This document shows positions 23,299 through 46,645 of a stretch of DNA of 64,000 nucleotides, piece by piece. Under the pieces are notes generated by a model. That model was not told where the DNA came from. It worked only from the letters and a program-made list of their open reading frames with translations, and did no database searches. Location of the stretch: the NCBI GenBank assembly GCA_029339195.1, contig JAPTJF010000057.1:1-64000 (forward strand). Direction: 5' to 3'. How positions within the stretch are numbered: position 1 is the first letter of the stretch; the number at the start of each line of letters is the position of its first letter. The position numbers and the translations under genes were made by a program. This DNA comes from Micractinium sp. NFX-FRZ (taxonomy: Eukaryota; Chlorophyta; Trebouxiophyceae; Chlorellales; Chlorellaceae).

Positions 23299-24583
23299 CG
23301 GGCCCCATGCGGGGCACCAATTGAGGCGCCACAACCCGGCGCCAGCACTGGGGTTGTAGCAGGCGGCGCTCGGCAATGTAGACGCAGTCAAACTCAAGCT
23401 TGAGATACCCTGCCCTGTTCCGGTCCTGTACTCTTTAGTCTTGCTGTGCCAACGGCTTGCAATTTCCGGGGGTGTGTCACCCATGGTGTGTCGGCCCTGC
23501 TGCCCCTCCGTGCTGTCCCTGGCATGCTGGGTCAGGGGGGAAGGAGTGATGGGCAGCAGCCGGCAGAATTGCTGTCAGCTCGCCTCTTCACAATCACACA
23601 CCGATTTCAGTGCAACGTTAGATAGCTACCAACCTGCAAGTTACTTCGCTGTTCATCCTGTTTTTGTCTGTGCTTCCATCTTTCATTGCCATCCCCCCAC
23701 CCGCCTGATCATCAGTGCCATGGCCCAGTCGAGCTCAGGGTCAACCTGTACAGCAGTCTGTGGCAAGGCTCCCACCACTTGGGCTGCTTGCTGTCACTTT
23801 TCATCCCTGCTCGATCGACCTGTCATGTAAGAGAGAATTGATGTGACAGGTTGAGCACTCCTAGCACAGCCGTGGTGTGGCCTGCATGGTTGCAGGCTGC
23901 GAGATACTCCCGCCGCAAGCGCCGCTGCAAGCGCGAGCGCCGCCGCCACGCGTGCCACCTCACACCTGGTAGCACTTGGATACGTAGCCCGCATCCAAAT
24001 GATATTGTCAGCATTTGCGTGTCGTAATTACTCCTTTGCAGCCCACTGGGAGAAGCTCTTCTCGCTCCGTGGGTTCAATAGCCGGCGGACCTGCCGCCAA
24101 ACTCTAGATCAGGTCCACAGTGGCTGGTGAGAAATAACATTGCAATGTTTGCGGGCGTCTGATTTAGGGTGCAGCGTGCCATCGACGCCGTCAACACCGC
24201 CCGGCACGAGCTGGCGGCCACGTTCGGGCGCACGCACCCTGGCTGCATCTGCGGGGGATAGCTGTGGCTTCTCGATCACATTGCGCAGCCCCGGGGGGAC
24301 GCCCGCCTGGGTGACCCTGCCGCCACCGCCGCCGCCATGCATGGTGACGCCAACCGTGCCAACCGTGCCAACCGTTCGCAAACGCAGGAATCTGAGACAC
24401 TTTGGCTGGCGTCGTGCAATTTCTATTCTTGTCAGGACAGCAGGAGCATGGCACCTGCAGGTATTTGGGGAACCAGTAGGTTGCGCTAGCCTGGCGCTTG
24501 TGCCACCCGTGTCGGCAGCCTTGCGAGCACACACGCTCATGTGCCCACGCTTTGTGTCGCCTGCGCACCCCTCCGCCCCGCAG
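23299..24583. other. interval with possible unassigned exons
   Basis: No gene can be fixed here, but the region probably holds the 3' UTR of the DUF220 gene and the missing 5' exon(s) of the transhydrogenase. Coding-like pieces on the plus strand are an ATG at 23719 (MAQSSSGSTCTAVCGKAP) with a possible donor at 23827, and a segment 24042-24125 (HWEKLFSLRGFNSRR) with donor GTGAG. A third, 24168-24262 (VQRAIDAVNTARHELAATFG), ends in TAG. The last two join in phase. I could not link any of them to the transhydrogenase. TGTAA at 23825-23829 could instead be a poly(A) signal. Confidence 0.35.
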
Positions 24584-36509
<11,926 letters not shown>

Positions 36510-37312
36510 CCCCGGCCTCGAGGCTATGCGATCGGCTGTGCTGCGTGGCAGCGTAGACGCATCCGAAACATCCAGGCGCAGCGCCCAGGTGCCCACAGCA
36601 CTGCTGCGTGGAGCGCAGCAAATAGCGGCGTGGCAGGCGCATTGTGCAATGTCTCCTTTCGTGCGCCCTGGTTGGCCGCTTAACACGGCCCCGCGCCCTG
36701 CTCCACCCCACCTCACTCGCCACCCCGTGAACTTGGTATCTTTATTCAAGGCAGTTACCAAGCTGCAGCCTCATCCCCCTCCATATATCACCACTCATGT
36801 TCGTCCTAGCGTGCCCCATCCCATCCTCCCTGCTCCCTTCCTCTCCATCCCAACCTTTCCAATGCTGCACCAATAGTGGCACCTCCCCCTTTCCCTGCAA
36901 ATCCTTGCACTGCCGGCCCTGAAAGAATTCACGAGTGTGGGTCGTATGGAAAGCACCAGTGTATAGCACTGTATCGTACTGTGATGCATGAGCGTAGCGG
37001 CACTGCTAAGAGGCACCGACTGTAACTATCGCGTGAAACAGAGCTTACAGGGGAGAGATAGGGTGCTGGAGCTTGTTTGGTGCCGTGCTGCGCTGACCTA
37101 GTGACCGGCACTGTGCTGCGCTGCGCTTGAGTACGAGGTGCTGTGCTGTGCTGTGCTTGAGTACGAGGTGCTGTGCTGTGCTGTGCTGTGCTGTGCTGTG
37201 CTGTGCTGTGCTGCCGCACTGCTGTGCACCACTGCTGTGTTTGCACCACACTGCGGTGCTGAACAGTGCCGTGACATGGAGCCTTGGCTCCGAGCTGCTC
37301 TGCTCTGTCGCT
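36510..37312. other. convergent 3' interval with (CTGTG)n array
   Basis: This lies between the transhydrogenase stop and the minus-strand stop at 37313. It carries a (CTGTG)n pentanucleotide array at about 37138-37213, interrupted once by CTTGAGTACGAGG, which is itself duplicated. TGTAA at 37021-37025 (plus) and TTACA at 37045-37049 (TGTAA on minus) are candidate poly(A) signals for the two convergent genes and again overlap. No gene is supported. Confidence 0.6.
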
Positions 37313-40300
37313 CTAGGCTGCGGGGGCCTTCCTGCGACGCTTGACAGGTGCCCGCTGAATGCCGGCGTCTCCCTGGGGGCCGCGCTTCTTGGCTCCCCCA
37401 GCCACGCCAGGCTGGCTGCAGTCCATGTCGCTGCTAGCGCCCCCTCCACCGCTGTCATTCTCCGCCTGACTGCAGTCCATGTCGCTGCTGCCGCCCCCAC
37501 CGTCGCTGTCGCTGTCCGAATCGTCAAACAGGCTCCTGATGGCACGCCTCTCAGCCTCCTCGAACGCAGCCAGCTCCTCAGCTGCTGCTGCTGCCGTCGC
37601 CGCTGTGGCAGTGGCAGGAGGGACTGCGGCAGGTGACGCCGCCTCACCGTGAGTCGCTGCCTCTGGCTGTGCCGTAGCGCCAGGCTGAGTGGGCACTGCA
37701 CCAGCGCCGGGGCTCGCCAGCCGCCAGCGCAGGCTCCGGGGCGGGCGCTGGCCCTTCCTGCCCGCCGCACCGCTGCTGCCAAAGCCGGGCGGCAGAGAGA
37801 CGTGCTGGGACTGGGGAGTGAGAGCACCCCGCTCTGCGCCCGCCGCTGGCACTCCCTCCTCCACCTCTTCCCCCTCCTTCTCCTCCTGCTCTTCCTGCCG
37901 CCTGGCCTGCTGCGGCGGCGGCAGCGGAGGCTTGGACGGCAGGTTGGCCGGCGAGCGCTGCGCCAGCAGGCGGCCCATCAGTGCATACAGAGACTCCCCT
38001 GAGCTGTTGCTGCTGCCGCTGGCCGGCCCGCCAGGCAGGGGCGAGGCCCCCGGAGGCACCGTGCCTGCGGCCGCAGCTGCTTGCCGCTGTTGGAGGGCAG
38101 CTGCCGGGGAGGCGGCAGTGGGCGGCCTGCGGCGAGGGTCACGGGGCGCCGCCATGAAGCCCGGCGGCAGGGTCGGTGGCTGCTTGGCGGCCGCAACCTC
38201 AGTGGCCGTGCCTGCGCTGACTGTCGCTGCGGCTGCTGCTGCCGAGGCTGCGCCAGGGGCCGCGCGTGCAGGCGAGGCCGCCTCTTGCAGCAGCCAGGCC
38301 GCCTTGGCTCGGATGGCGGCGGCGTCGCACAGCTCGGCAAGCAGCTCCTCCGCTTGCTCCTGCAGTTTTATGTCGGAACAAGGCAGAAGGGGGCGGGTGA
38401 GGGGGGAGCGCATGCTGTGTTCGTGAGGTGAGGCGGCCAGGCACGTGTCTGGTGGTCTCTGTGCTCGGAGGGCTGAGGCGTCCCTGCACACAACACAGCT
38501 GCGCCAACCCTCCATCCCTCCAACCCGTGCCTCAGGCCTGCCATTCGTCAAGCGACACCCTACCAGCACCGCGCACACCCACACCCACACCACACCCACT
38601 CCCACCCCTCCTTACCTTTGGCACCGCCTGCAGTCCCCCGCCCTGCCCCGCCAGCTGCACCAAGTGGTCCTGCCACAGGGCAGCCACCTCCAGGCGGTGC
38701 AGCGAGGTAGCAACATCCCCCAGGGTCAGCTGCCCCGGCAGGTGAGCCTCCCTGCCGGCCCAGGCTGCCAGCTCAGCCAGCTCCTGCAGCAGGGGGCACA
38801 GGCACAACAAGGGGGCAGTTTTAGCATCCAACAGCGGATCAAGCAGCGGCCTCAATCAGGGTGAAGCATCAAGGACCTTAGCATATGTAGCCAGTGCAGC
38901 CAGCCCCTGAAAAAGCGGTGAGATGGTTGCAGAGCACGTGGCGCAGGACGGCTGGGGGGTCAGCAGGTGCAAGGTAACCACAGCATGGTCGGCATGATCA
39001 ACGCGCCTGTCCGTTCCTGTTCCAGGCTAAAGTGTGTACGCCCGAGTGACCCCGCTTCGGGGCCCCTACCTCCCTGTCACGCACCTGCTTGCCGGTGGTC
39101 TGCCATTGTTGGGAGAAGAAGGGGGACTTGCTGCTCACAGCGTCGGCGGCCACCAGGGCAGCAATGCCCTGCAGTGGGCACGGGTGGGGAGTGGAGTGCA
39201 GGGAGGCTGGGGCGCAGGGGAGGCTGGGGCCAGTTGTGGAACCAATGTGCAGCAGCAGCACTTGGCAGCCGTGACAAAGCATGGCACGCCGCAGGCGCTG
39301 GTGGCGCTGATGCTGATGCTTACCGCCACACGCAGGTACAGCTGGCCGTCGCGTGACAGCAAGGTGTGGGTCACCGGCCGCAGCCGGTAGCAGCCCCTGC
39401 AGCCAGCCATAAGACGAATGACATGCTTGAATGTGTCGCAGAATGTGTCACAGGTGTCTGTTGGCGGGTGCAACACGCCTGTATTTTGCCCCAGCCTGCC
39501 TTCATTCTCACCTGGTGGTTAGCACGCGCACCAGCGCCCCCTGCAGCACGCTCGTTCCCGTGCTCCGCTCTGCAGTGGGCAGTCAAGGGGAGAGGGCAGC
39601 AGCTGGGGCCCTTGGCAAGGTGGTGGGATACGTGCAGACTGCCTGTCCCTGGCAGGCACGCATGCAGGAACAGGTGTTGGGCAGGGTGTGCCTGGGACCA
39701 AGCACCCGGCTCGCACCCAGCAGCTGTCGGTGAGACGCATGCACCCGGAGCACCCAGCCCCCATCTGGCAGCAGTTGCCGGGAAGACAAGCGCTTTACAG
39801 CCCACCCAGCCAGCACCCAACCAGCAGCAGTCGGCGAGATAGCAAGCGGGAAAGAACCCACCCAGCCAGCACCCACCTAGCAGCAGGCGCTCCACGGTGG
39901 CCAGCCCTCCCTGCACCTGGCTCCGCACGATGCACAGCGAGCCCAGCAGGGTGCGCCTGGCGGGCACCAGCTGCTGCAAGTCGAGCGTGGCATGGGAGTC
40001 AGCACCTGACACCAGCCCTGGGACGCGCTGCCCCTGCGGGGTCCCCTGCTGCTGCTCCTGCTGCCGCTGCTCCTGCTTTGGCTGCGGTGCCTGCTCCTTC
40101 TGCTGCTTTGGCTGCTCCTCCTGCACCGGCTGCGCCTCCTGCTGTGCCTGCTCCCCTTCCTCTTGCAGCTGCGGCACCGGCACCGGCACCTTCAGCGGCT
40201 CTGTTGGCTGCCGAGTGCTGTCCTCCTCCAGGGGCTGTGCCTGCTGTGCCTGCTCTGGCTGAGCTGGCTGTGCCGGCTGCTGTGTCCCTGTCGGTCCTAG

Positions 40301-41710
40301 CGGTGCCAGCTGCTGCTGCTGCTGCAGTGCCACACTTGGCGGCTCTTCCAGAACGGGCAGCGTGCCCTGCCGGTGCATGCTGGCTTCAGCGTGCGTCTGG
40401 GGCATGCTGCCCGCAGAGGCCTTGCCAGCCCTAGCCACAGCTGCCGGTGCGCCTCCCACGCTGGCTCCCTGCTGCTTGGGCAGCTGCTGCTTGAGGGGAG
40501 GCACTGTCGCTGCTGGTTTGGCCGGCGGTGCCGTCGTGTCCTGCCGCACTGCCCCTGCCGCTGGCTTTAGGATGCCTGCCTGTGGCCGGCCCGCTCGCTG
40601 CCCGGGTGCCGCAGCGCGGCGTATCTTCAGTGGCTGGGCTGCTGCCGGCTTTGCCTGTTGCTGCTGCTGCTGCTGCTTTGGCGGCGGCGGGGGCGCCATG
40701 TCCTCCTCCTGCTGCTGCTGCGACTGCTGCTGCCTCGGCGGCGGCGGCGGCGGCGGCGGTGGTGGAACCAGCTCCTGTGGCTCGGGTGACTGCCGGGTGG
40801 CAGCCTGTGAAGGCGGGCGGGGCTGAGCGATAACCGGTGCAGAATGCGTGTGCGCTGGTGGTGGTGGCTGTCGACGGCTGGCTGCTGCCTCTGCTGCTCC
40901 CCCTGCTTGCGCAGGCGCTGCTGCCTTTGGCGGCGGCGGTGGCGGCGGCAGGGGTGCCGCCGCCGCGGCGCGTTGCGTACTTTGCAGTCCTGCCGCAGCA
41001 GCTGCTCCAGCCGCCTTGGAGGTGCCCCCGCTGGGAGCAGGCACCCTGCTGGTGGGCCGAGGGACTAGTACCGTGACTACAGCAGGCCTGCTTTCAAAAC
41101 CAGGCGACGGGCGCTGCCACTGCAGCTCCGGTTGGGGCGGCGGCTGGGGCGGCTGCCCTGCCCCTGCCCTGCACAGGTTGCCCTGCCCGGTGGCCTCAGC
41201 CAGCCACGCAGACACTGGGCTGATGGGGTTCTCGCTGAGACTGCCGCCGTACTCAGCAGATCCATTGCTGCCTTGCCGAGCAATGCGAGTGTGAGGCTGC
41301 CCCTGCCCCCGCCACTGCCCTCCCCTGGGCTGCGGGTGCAGCATCAAGTTCTGCTGCGCTGGCATACCCAGGTGCTGCTGTGCTGGCAGAGGGAGATGCC
41401 GGTGGGGCTGCCAGGCGGGGCCTGACTGGCGCCGCAGTGCAGCCTGGGCAGGCAGGAGAGGCGCCCCTCGTGGACCGCCAAAGCTGGGCCGCAGCGGTGG
41501 CACCTGGATGCCTTGCAGCGCCGCCGGCCTGTAGCCAAACTGCTGCTGCTGCAGTGGGTGCTGCATGTAAGGCTGCAGGCCCGCTGCCTGCGGAGGCCCT
41601 GCCCAGTAGGCGGTGCCTTGCATGCCCGACAGCGGCGGCTGCGGCGGCTGCTGGGGCGGCGGGTACCCCCCCAGGTGCGGGGCCCAGCCGCTGCCTCCCC
41701 AGCCTTCCAT
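37313..41710 (-). CDS. low-complexity Pro/Gln/Ala-rich protein with possible Plus-3 domain
   Basis: Six exons (41710-39877, 39569-39512, 39396-39324, 39168-39085, 38783-38616, 38359-37313) join in phase to about 1087 residues. Residues 1-570 are disordered, with poly-Pro (PPPPPPPPPP) and poly-Gln runs. The only globular part, about 570-760, reads VPARRTLLGSLCIVRSQVQG, TSVLQGALVRVLTTRGCYRL, THTLLSRDGQLYLRV, then DAVSSKSPFFSQQW. That order (R-L helix, G-x-VR, YR, ISN-FT-W) resembles the Plus-3 domain of RTF1 and plant GYF/Plus-3 proteins, which would make it a nuclear transcription or chromatin factor. This assignment is by eye. The tail ends with acidic (LFDDSDSDSDGGG) and basic (KKRGPQ, VKRRRKAPAA) blocks, the last a likely nuclear localisation signal. 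Confidence 0.6.
39700..39836 (-). repeat. three copies of exon-1 end/donor region in the downstream intron
   Basis: On the minus strand the exon end and donor GCCTGCTGCTAGGTGGGTGC (39888-39869) followed by TGGCTGGGTGGG recurs as GACTGCTGCTGGTTGGGTGC plus TGGCTGGGTGGG at about 39834-39800. It recurs more degenerately at about 39775-39738 (AACTGCTGCCAGATGGGGGC) and 39730-39700. Spacing is about 40-57 bp. Confidence 0.75.
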
Positions 41711-42120
41711 GCTGACCTGATTGCGTAGATGCCAGTGCACGAGAGCCGACCTGCGCAGAAGCGTGCAGGACGGGGCGAGCAGCGAGGGCGTTTTTAAAGC
41801 AGCCTCCGCCCTTGAACCTGTCACAGGTGTGCCACCGTCAAGCCAGCACCTCAACTCCGTGGCAGAGCAGGCCTGGGCACCTGGGAACACCAGGCTAGCT
41901 GACGGTCGCTTTGAAGAGGTGCCGACAGCTGCCAAAGCTCGCACCCTTGAGCTTCCAGAGGCCTTGGTCAGGGGCGGTTGGCAAAAGGCAGAGAAGCCTG
42001 CATGAAGTTCAAAAAGGCTTCGGCATGGGACACCTGCGAGCAGCCTGCGAGCGTGTTTCAAGGCTGCTTTGTTTGCTCGCTTCACGCTGCAGTCAGGCCT
42101 GCTTTTGGCAGCGATCAGAG
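41711..42120. promoter_or_regulatory. divergent promoter interval
   Basis: These 410 bp separate the start codons of the Plus-3-like gene (minus) and the RAV-like gene (plus). An open minus-strand frame runs through it without a family match. It must contain both promoters. Confidence 0.45.
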
Positions 42121-45100
42121 ATGCAAACCGCACCGCCCAGGCCCGAGGGGAAGGTCCAGCAGGAGGGCGAGAGCTGGAGACCCGTGTTACGGTTCCGTTC
42201 CCAGGAGCTGCCCCTTGGGCTGCACTCTCAGCGAGAGGTGGCCGACGCAGCCTACGACGCTGCAAAGCTCAGGGTGACTCCCGCCCATGCCGCCGCCTGC
42301 CGCCGCCGCCTGCCGCCGCCGCCTGCCGCCGCCGCCGCCTGCTGCCGCCAAGGCTGGACTGCCATGCTCACACAGGCCGTGCATTGAGCGAATTTCGCAG
42401 GTGGCTCTGGACCTGGGCAAGCCAGCCAGCCAGCTGAAGCTGCACCGACCAGCTTCCGCATACACCCAGCACCCGCTCTGGCAGCACCTGCTCCCGCCAC
42501 ACTGCAGCTACGAGGCTGCCTGCCGCCTGCTGGCAGTTGGCCTGGCAGCAGGGTTCCTTGCCCCAGCAGAGGAGGCGGCAGCGCACCTGCATGCTGCCCG
42601 AGGCAGCATTGCACAGCCAGCCACAGCTGCTGCTGCTGCCGCTGCCGCTGAGGCCGCCCAAGTGGCGAGCGCATCAACCATGCCTGGCGACACTGCTGCT
42701 GCTGCCGCGCCTGCCCCTGGCGCTGCAGCTGACCTTGCCGCCAGCGCCGCCACAAAGCCGCCGCCTGGCCTTCAGGCCCCAGCTGCAACACTGGCGCCTG
42801 CTGAGCAATTCGCAGGCAGCACGCCCAGCACCACAGCACATTGGAGCGCCAGTGGCGGCAGCGGCGGTGCACCGGCAGTAGGCGGTGGTGCAGCACAGCC
42901 CCTGGCTGCCAAGCCACGCTGGCTGGAGTTCCCGCCTGGCAGCAGGCAGTATGCCACGGCCCTGTCATCCAGCGTAGCATCCAGTGGGGAGCTGAGCCTG
43001 CCGCGTGAGTGCTGCTTGAACAACAAAGCGCCAGCCTGGTGGTGATAATCAGAGTGGAGGGGCGATGGTGGCAGCCAAGCTTGCTGTGCAGGCTCATGTG
43101 CCACAGTGTGAGTGGCGCCCTCGGTAACCCTGCGACTGATACACCTGCCCCTGCTTTGCTTGGACGCAGTCTGGATCACGGCAGCAGGCTTTCCTGCCCT
43201 TGGGAAGCATCCCAGCGGCGGTCTGAAGCTTCAGCCAGCCGCTGGCAGTAGCGGTCAGGCTCCAGATGCAGCTGAGGAGCTGTGGGCGTGCAAGTGGAAC
43301 ACGCACAGCAAGGGGGACGGCCTGCGCCGTGTTCTCAAGCTGCCAAAGGACTTCCTTGCAGCCGAGAAGGCAAGCGGGGCCTGGTGTGGGAGTGTGCCAC
43401 CAGGCGCGCAAATGTGCAGCAACACCACCAGCTGATGGCCACCCCGTGCGCCCAGCGTGTCCTCTGGCGCCTGACCCCCCATATGCATTACTGAGTGGCG
43501 CCGCCCTGCCCCTGTGCCCCGGGCATGTATGCAGATGGTAGCAGGTGATGTCTTTGGGGTGGAAGGCAGCACCACCAAATGCATCCGCTACCGCATCTGG
43601 CGGGCTGACTCCGCCGATGCGCAGCGCTTTGCCGAGTTTGAGCGCCTGCAACCGCATGTGGGCGGGCAGGTGAAGCGCTCGCTGACAGGGGGCGGCCTCG
43701 ACATGGCCAGCGGTGGGTCCGGCTCAAAACGGGCACGTCGGGCTGCAGAGGAGCGTGCAGCAGCGTGGGGAGGAGCTGCGGCTGAGACAGATGAGGAGAC
43801 GGAGCCTGCGGACACGGATGCCAGCTGGGAGCCCCGCACAGAGCTTGAGAGCTGCGCACTCTTCCCGCTGCATGCCGCGACTGCGCCAGCCGCTGCAGCC
43901 ACTGGTGGACAGCGCAGCTGGATCAGGGGCGCCCGTGGGGTGTTTGTCAGCTACTGGCAGGAGCCGCAGGCAGATGGCTGCTTCCTGACGCTGACAGAGG
44001 GTGTGGCGCGGCTCAAGAACGGGAACCGGATCTGCCTGCCAGGTGAGGCTGTTGGGATTTGCCAGGGCAGGGTGGCCTGCGAAGGTGATAAGGCGAACCA
44101 TGACCACTCTTGGGCTGCCGGTGCAGCCACGCTTGCACTGCTGTTGGGCAGCATCGTGCTGTTGGTCCCGCTTTGAGAAGATTTAGCTGCATCCCATCTG
44201 CTGCACACCTCCTGTGGGTGCAGAGCGGCATGCGCAGGCCATCTTTGGGCAGGCGCCCCCTGCCGGGATGCAACCGACAGCTGTCACTCTGGTCACCCCG
44301 GACGGAAGGTACGCCCTGCTGCGCATGCTCTGCCCAGGTTACCGCTGCCAGCTGGCATGCTGCGGCGGTCCGGCAGGGGCCGGCTCAGCTGCCTGACACC
44401 TGCTCTGTTTAGTCCAGCAAAATGTTCCCATTGCTGCAGGAAGTACAGCTGCTCCCTAAGCCGCACCTCATCCAACAAGTTGGAGGTGAAGGGTGCAGGA
44501 GTGGCGGGCATGATGCGTGCACTGGGCGGGGCAGCAGGGGACCAGCTGCGCTTCCGACCAGCGGGCCTGGGGCAGGCACGGGTGCTGCTCGTGCCCGTGC
44601 TGCAACAGCGGGCGCAGGGGATAGAGTCATTGCGCCAGCAGCCAGAGGGCCAGCAGCACGGGCAGTGGCTGCAGCAGCAGCAGCCGCCGCCGCAGCAGCA
44701 GCAGACTCGGATGGATACAGATGAAGGGAAGCAGCACGAGCAGCGGCAGGAGGCGCAGCAGGGACACGAACAGGAGGGTGGCGTAGGGCAGGCACAGCGC
44801 ACCGACGGCATTGCAGCCGCTGCGGCGATGGCTGCCGCAGCAGGCAAGCCGCTGCCGGATGTCGAGAGCTTGGAGCCGGACGAGGGTCAGCTGTGGACGG
44901 CGCTTGGTGATGTTTGCCACCTCATGGAGTTGCACGGTGAGCTGGGCAGGCGGATTGGGAGAGGGAAAGAGAGAGGACATTGCTTGACAGAGCAACACAC
45001 TCGCATCTTAGAAGCAGAGAGCGAGCTGTCTGAGAGCTCTTTGTCACATGCAAGAGGGGGCTCTGCTCTTAACTCTTGCAGGCTTTGTTTGCTCTGTGTG

Positions 45101-45306
45101 CCTGCTCGTCTCCCTCGCCTGCAGGCGGCATCCCAGCGGCGACCATCCACGCTTACCGCCTCGCCCTCAAGAGCACGCCTTCCAACCGCTGGCACCTCAC
45201 CCACTACTGCGTGCTGCGCGCGTTTGCCAAGGCGGGCACCTGGGAGCAGGCGGCGGCCTGGATGCGGCTGGCCAGCGGGCAGACTGAGCGCCAGAGCGCA
45301 CCCTGA
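42121..45306 (+). CDS. RAV-like transcription factor: divergent AP2 half-domain plus two B3-like domains
   Basis: Seven exons (42121-42273, 42401-43004, 43170-43369, 43535-44042, 44224-44308, 44440-44936, 45125-45306) join in phase to about 742 residues. Near the N-terminus, LGLHSQREVADAAYDAAKLR continuing ALDLGKPASQLKLH matches the C-terminal half of an AP2 domain. A B3-like domain spans about 225-345: RWLEFPPGSRQYATALSSS, RRVLKLPKDFLAAEK, then AGDVFGVEGS and RYRIWRADS. A second B3-like domain spans about 455-580: FLTLTEGVARLKNGNRICLP, AVTLVTPDGR, RALGGAAGDQLRFRP, LGQARVLLV. The C-terminal domain (about 650-742) holds VESLEPDEGQLWTALGDVCH and NRWHLTHYCVLRAFAKAGTW. Intron 3 has a GC donor (AAG|GCAAGC), needed to keep the B3 fold. 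AP2+B3 is the RAV plan of plant DNA-binding factors; both are divergent here. TGTAA follows at 45324. Confidence 0.72.
42274..42400 (+). repeat. GCC-triplet-rich intron 1 of the RAV-like gene
   Basis: The intron has a (GCCGCCGCCTGCCGCC)n-type array at about 42289-42345. The frame through it stays open for a while, so read-through would add an Arg/Pro/Ala tract, but the exon joins in phase without it. Confidence 0.6.
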
Positions 45307-45613
45307 GTGCTGGCACACCTGTGTGTAAATGCCCATGCAGCAGCAACGCATAGTGCCTGTGCAGCCAAGCAGAGGGCATGGTGTCCGGCGGGTAGGTACA
45401 ACCACACAGGGCTGGTTCGTGCAAGAGCACAACACATGCACAGAAAATTCAGCATGTGCCCATGAGATGGGCAGTGTAGGCAGGCCCGTAATTTTGCAGC
45501 TGCGGCAGACTTAGCTTGAGAAGATGAGAGCACCCAGGCCGCATGCAGAGGGTGGAAAGTTGAGGGAGGAACGATGTACCCTTGTTCGTGCGCCTGGGCC
45601 GCCGTGGCATACC

Positions 45614-46189
45614 GATAATCTGCAGGCAGCAGCCCCCGCAGCAGCAGCAGCAGGCAGAGGACAAGCAGCCGCAGGGCGCCAGCAGCAGCCCCTCTGCGGC
45701 AGCCGTTGCAATGGAGGCTGCCACGGCTGCGGTGATGCAGGCTGCAGCAGGCGATGGTCCGCTGCCAGATGTGGGGGCCTTGGAGCAGGATTAAGAGGGG
45801 CTGTGGAGCGATCGGCGAGGTCTTCCGTCGCATGGAGGTACAGGGTGAGGCAGGGAACCACAGGGAGAGGGCAGTGCTGGACAGAAGGAAGACACGCATG
45901 TGCTCACAGCGGAGGCAGAAAGTACTAATTCAGAGGACGGGTGTGCTCCACTGCTGTGCCGTGTTGGTTTGTGCCTGCCGTCCAGGCCCAGCATGCCTGC
46001 TCATCTCCCCCGCCCGCAGGCGCCGTGCCGGCTGCATCGATGCGCGTCTACCTCGCCACCCTCACAAACATGGCTTGCCAACGCTGGCGCCTCACCCACT
46101 ACTGCATGCTGCGGGAGTTTGCTGAGCGGGGCGCATGGGAGCAGGCGGCCGCCTGGGTGCTGCTGGCCAGCAAGCAGGGTCCGCCCTGA
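45614..46189 (+). pseudogene. tandem duplicate of the RAV-like gene's last two exons; last exon intact
   Basis: This segment repeats the gene's 3' end about 890 bp downstream, intron included. PLPDVGALEQD then matches PLPDVESLEPD, but the copy has TAA and a one-base frameshift, so its first exon is dead (45614-45844). Its second exon (46020-46189) is fully open: AVPAASMRVYLATLTNMACQ and RWRLTHYCMLREFAERGAW against RWHLTHYCVLRAFAKAGTW, ending TGA. It starts in the same phase as the real last exon (45125), has a good CCGCAG acceptor and its own TGTAA (46259-46263). It could thus serve as an alternative terminal exon spliced from the donor at 44936. By sequence alone it is a duplicate fragment of undetermined use. 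Confidence 0.8.
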
Positions 46190-46339
46190 TGCTCAGCTCA
46201 AGCCTTGACCCGGCATCTCTTGTCAACAGCCAATGTTTTAATGATGTCTAGCCTTGCTTGTAAAGCGTGCACTGCTGTACCTAGAAGCTGCAGCAGAAGG
46301 CACCACTCGGATCACAGTCATCGATGTTGGCTAAATCTG

Positions 46340-46344
46340 TTACA
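46340..46344 (-). terminator. candidate poly(A) signal for PIG-K
   Basis: TTACA on the plus strand reads TGTAA on the minus strand, about 12-16 nt beyond the PIG-K stop codon at 46356. That is closer than most in this window but usable. Confidence 0.5.
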
Positions 46345-46355
46345 AGGACAAGGTT

Positions 46356-46612
46356 TCAGGGCTGAAGGAACCAGCGTGAGAGCACAACGGCTGCTGCCCA
46401 TGCGCCCACAAGCGCTGCTGCGGCTGCCGCCTGCCCGCCAGGCCCAGCTAAGCTGGGCGCCTGGGTCCTGCCCCCAGCTGCTGCCAGCACCTCAAACAGC
46501 TGCTGTGGCGGCTGCTGTGGCGGTTGCCAGCCTGGCTGGCCAACAACAACACGCGGTGCTGCACCTGCTGCCGCGCCTTGTCGCTGGGCTGCCGCCAGAA
46601 CCACTTGAGCGG

Positions 46613-46645
<33 letters not shown>

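Noticed and set aside
23719..24262. Small gene or 5' exons before the transhydrogenase
   Set aside because: The tempting join at 23828 needs a 23-nt intron, and no phase-consistent link to 24584 was found; reported only as possible exons.
39371..42265. Single 964-codon minus-strand open frame as one exon
   Set aside because: Splice phase and the conserved exon 2-5 pieces show that only 41710-39877 is coding; the rest is chance read-through of introns and promoter.
42289..42345. GCC-repeat as coding poly-Ala/Pro tract
   Set aside because: Exons on both sides join in phase without it and its frame ends at 42387.
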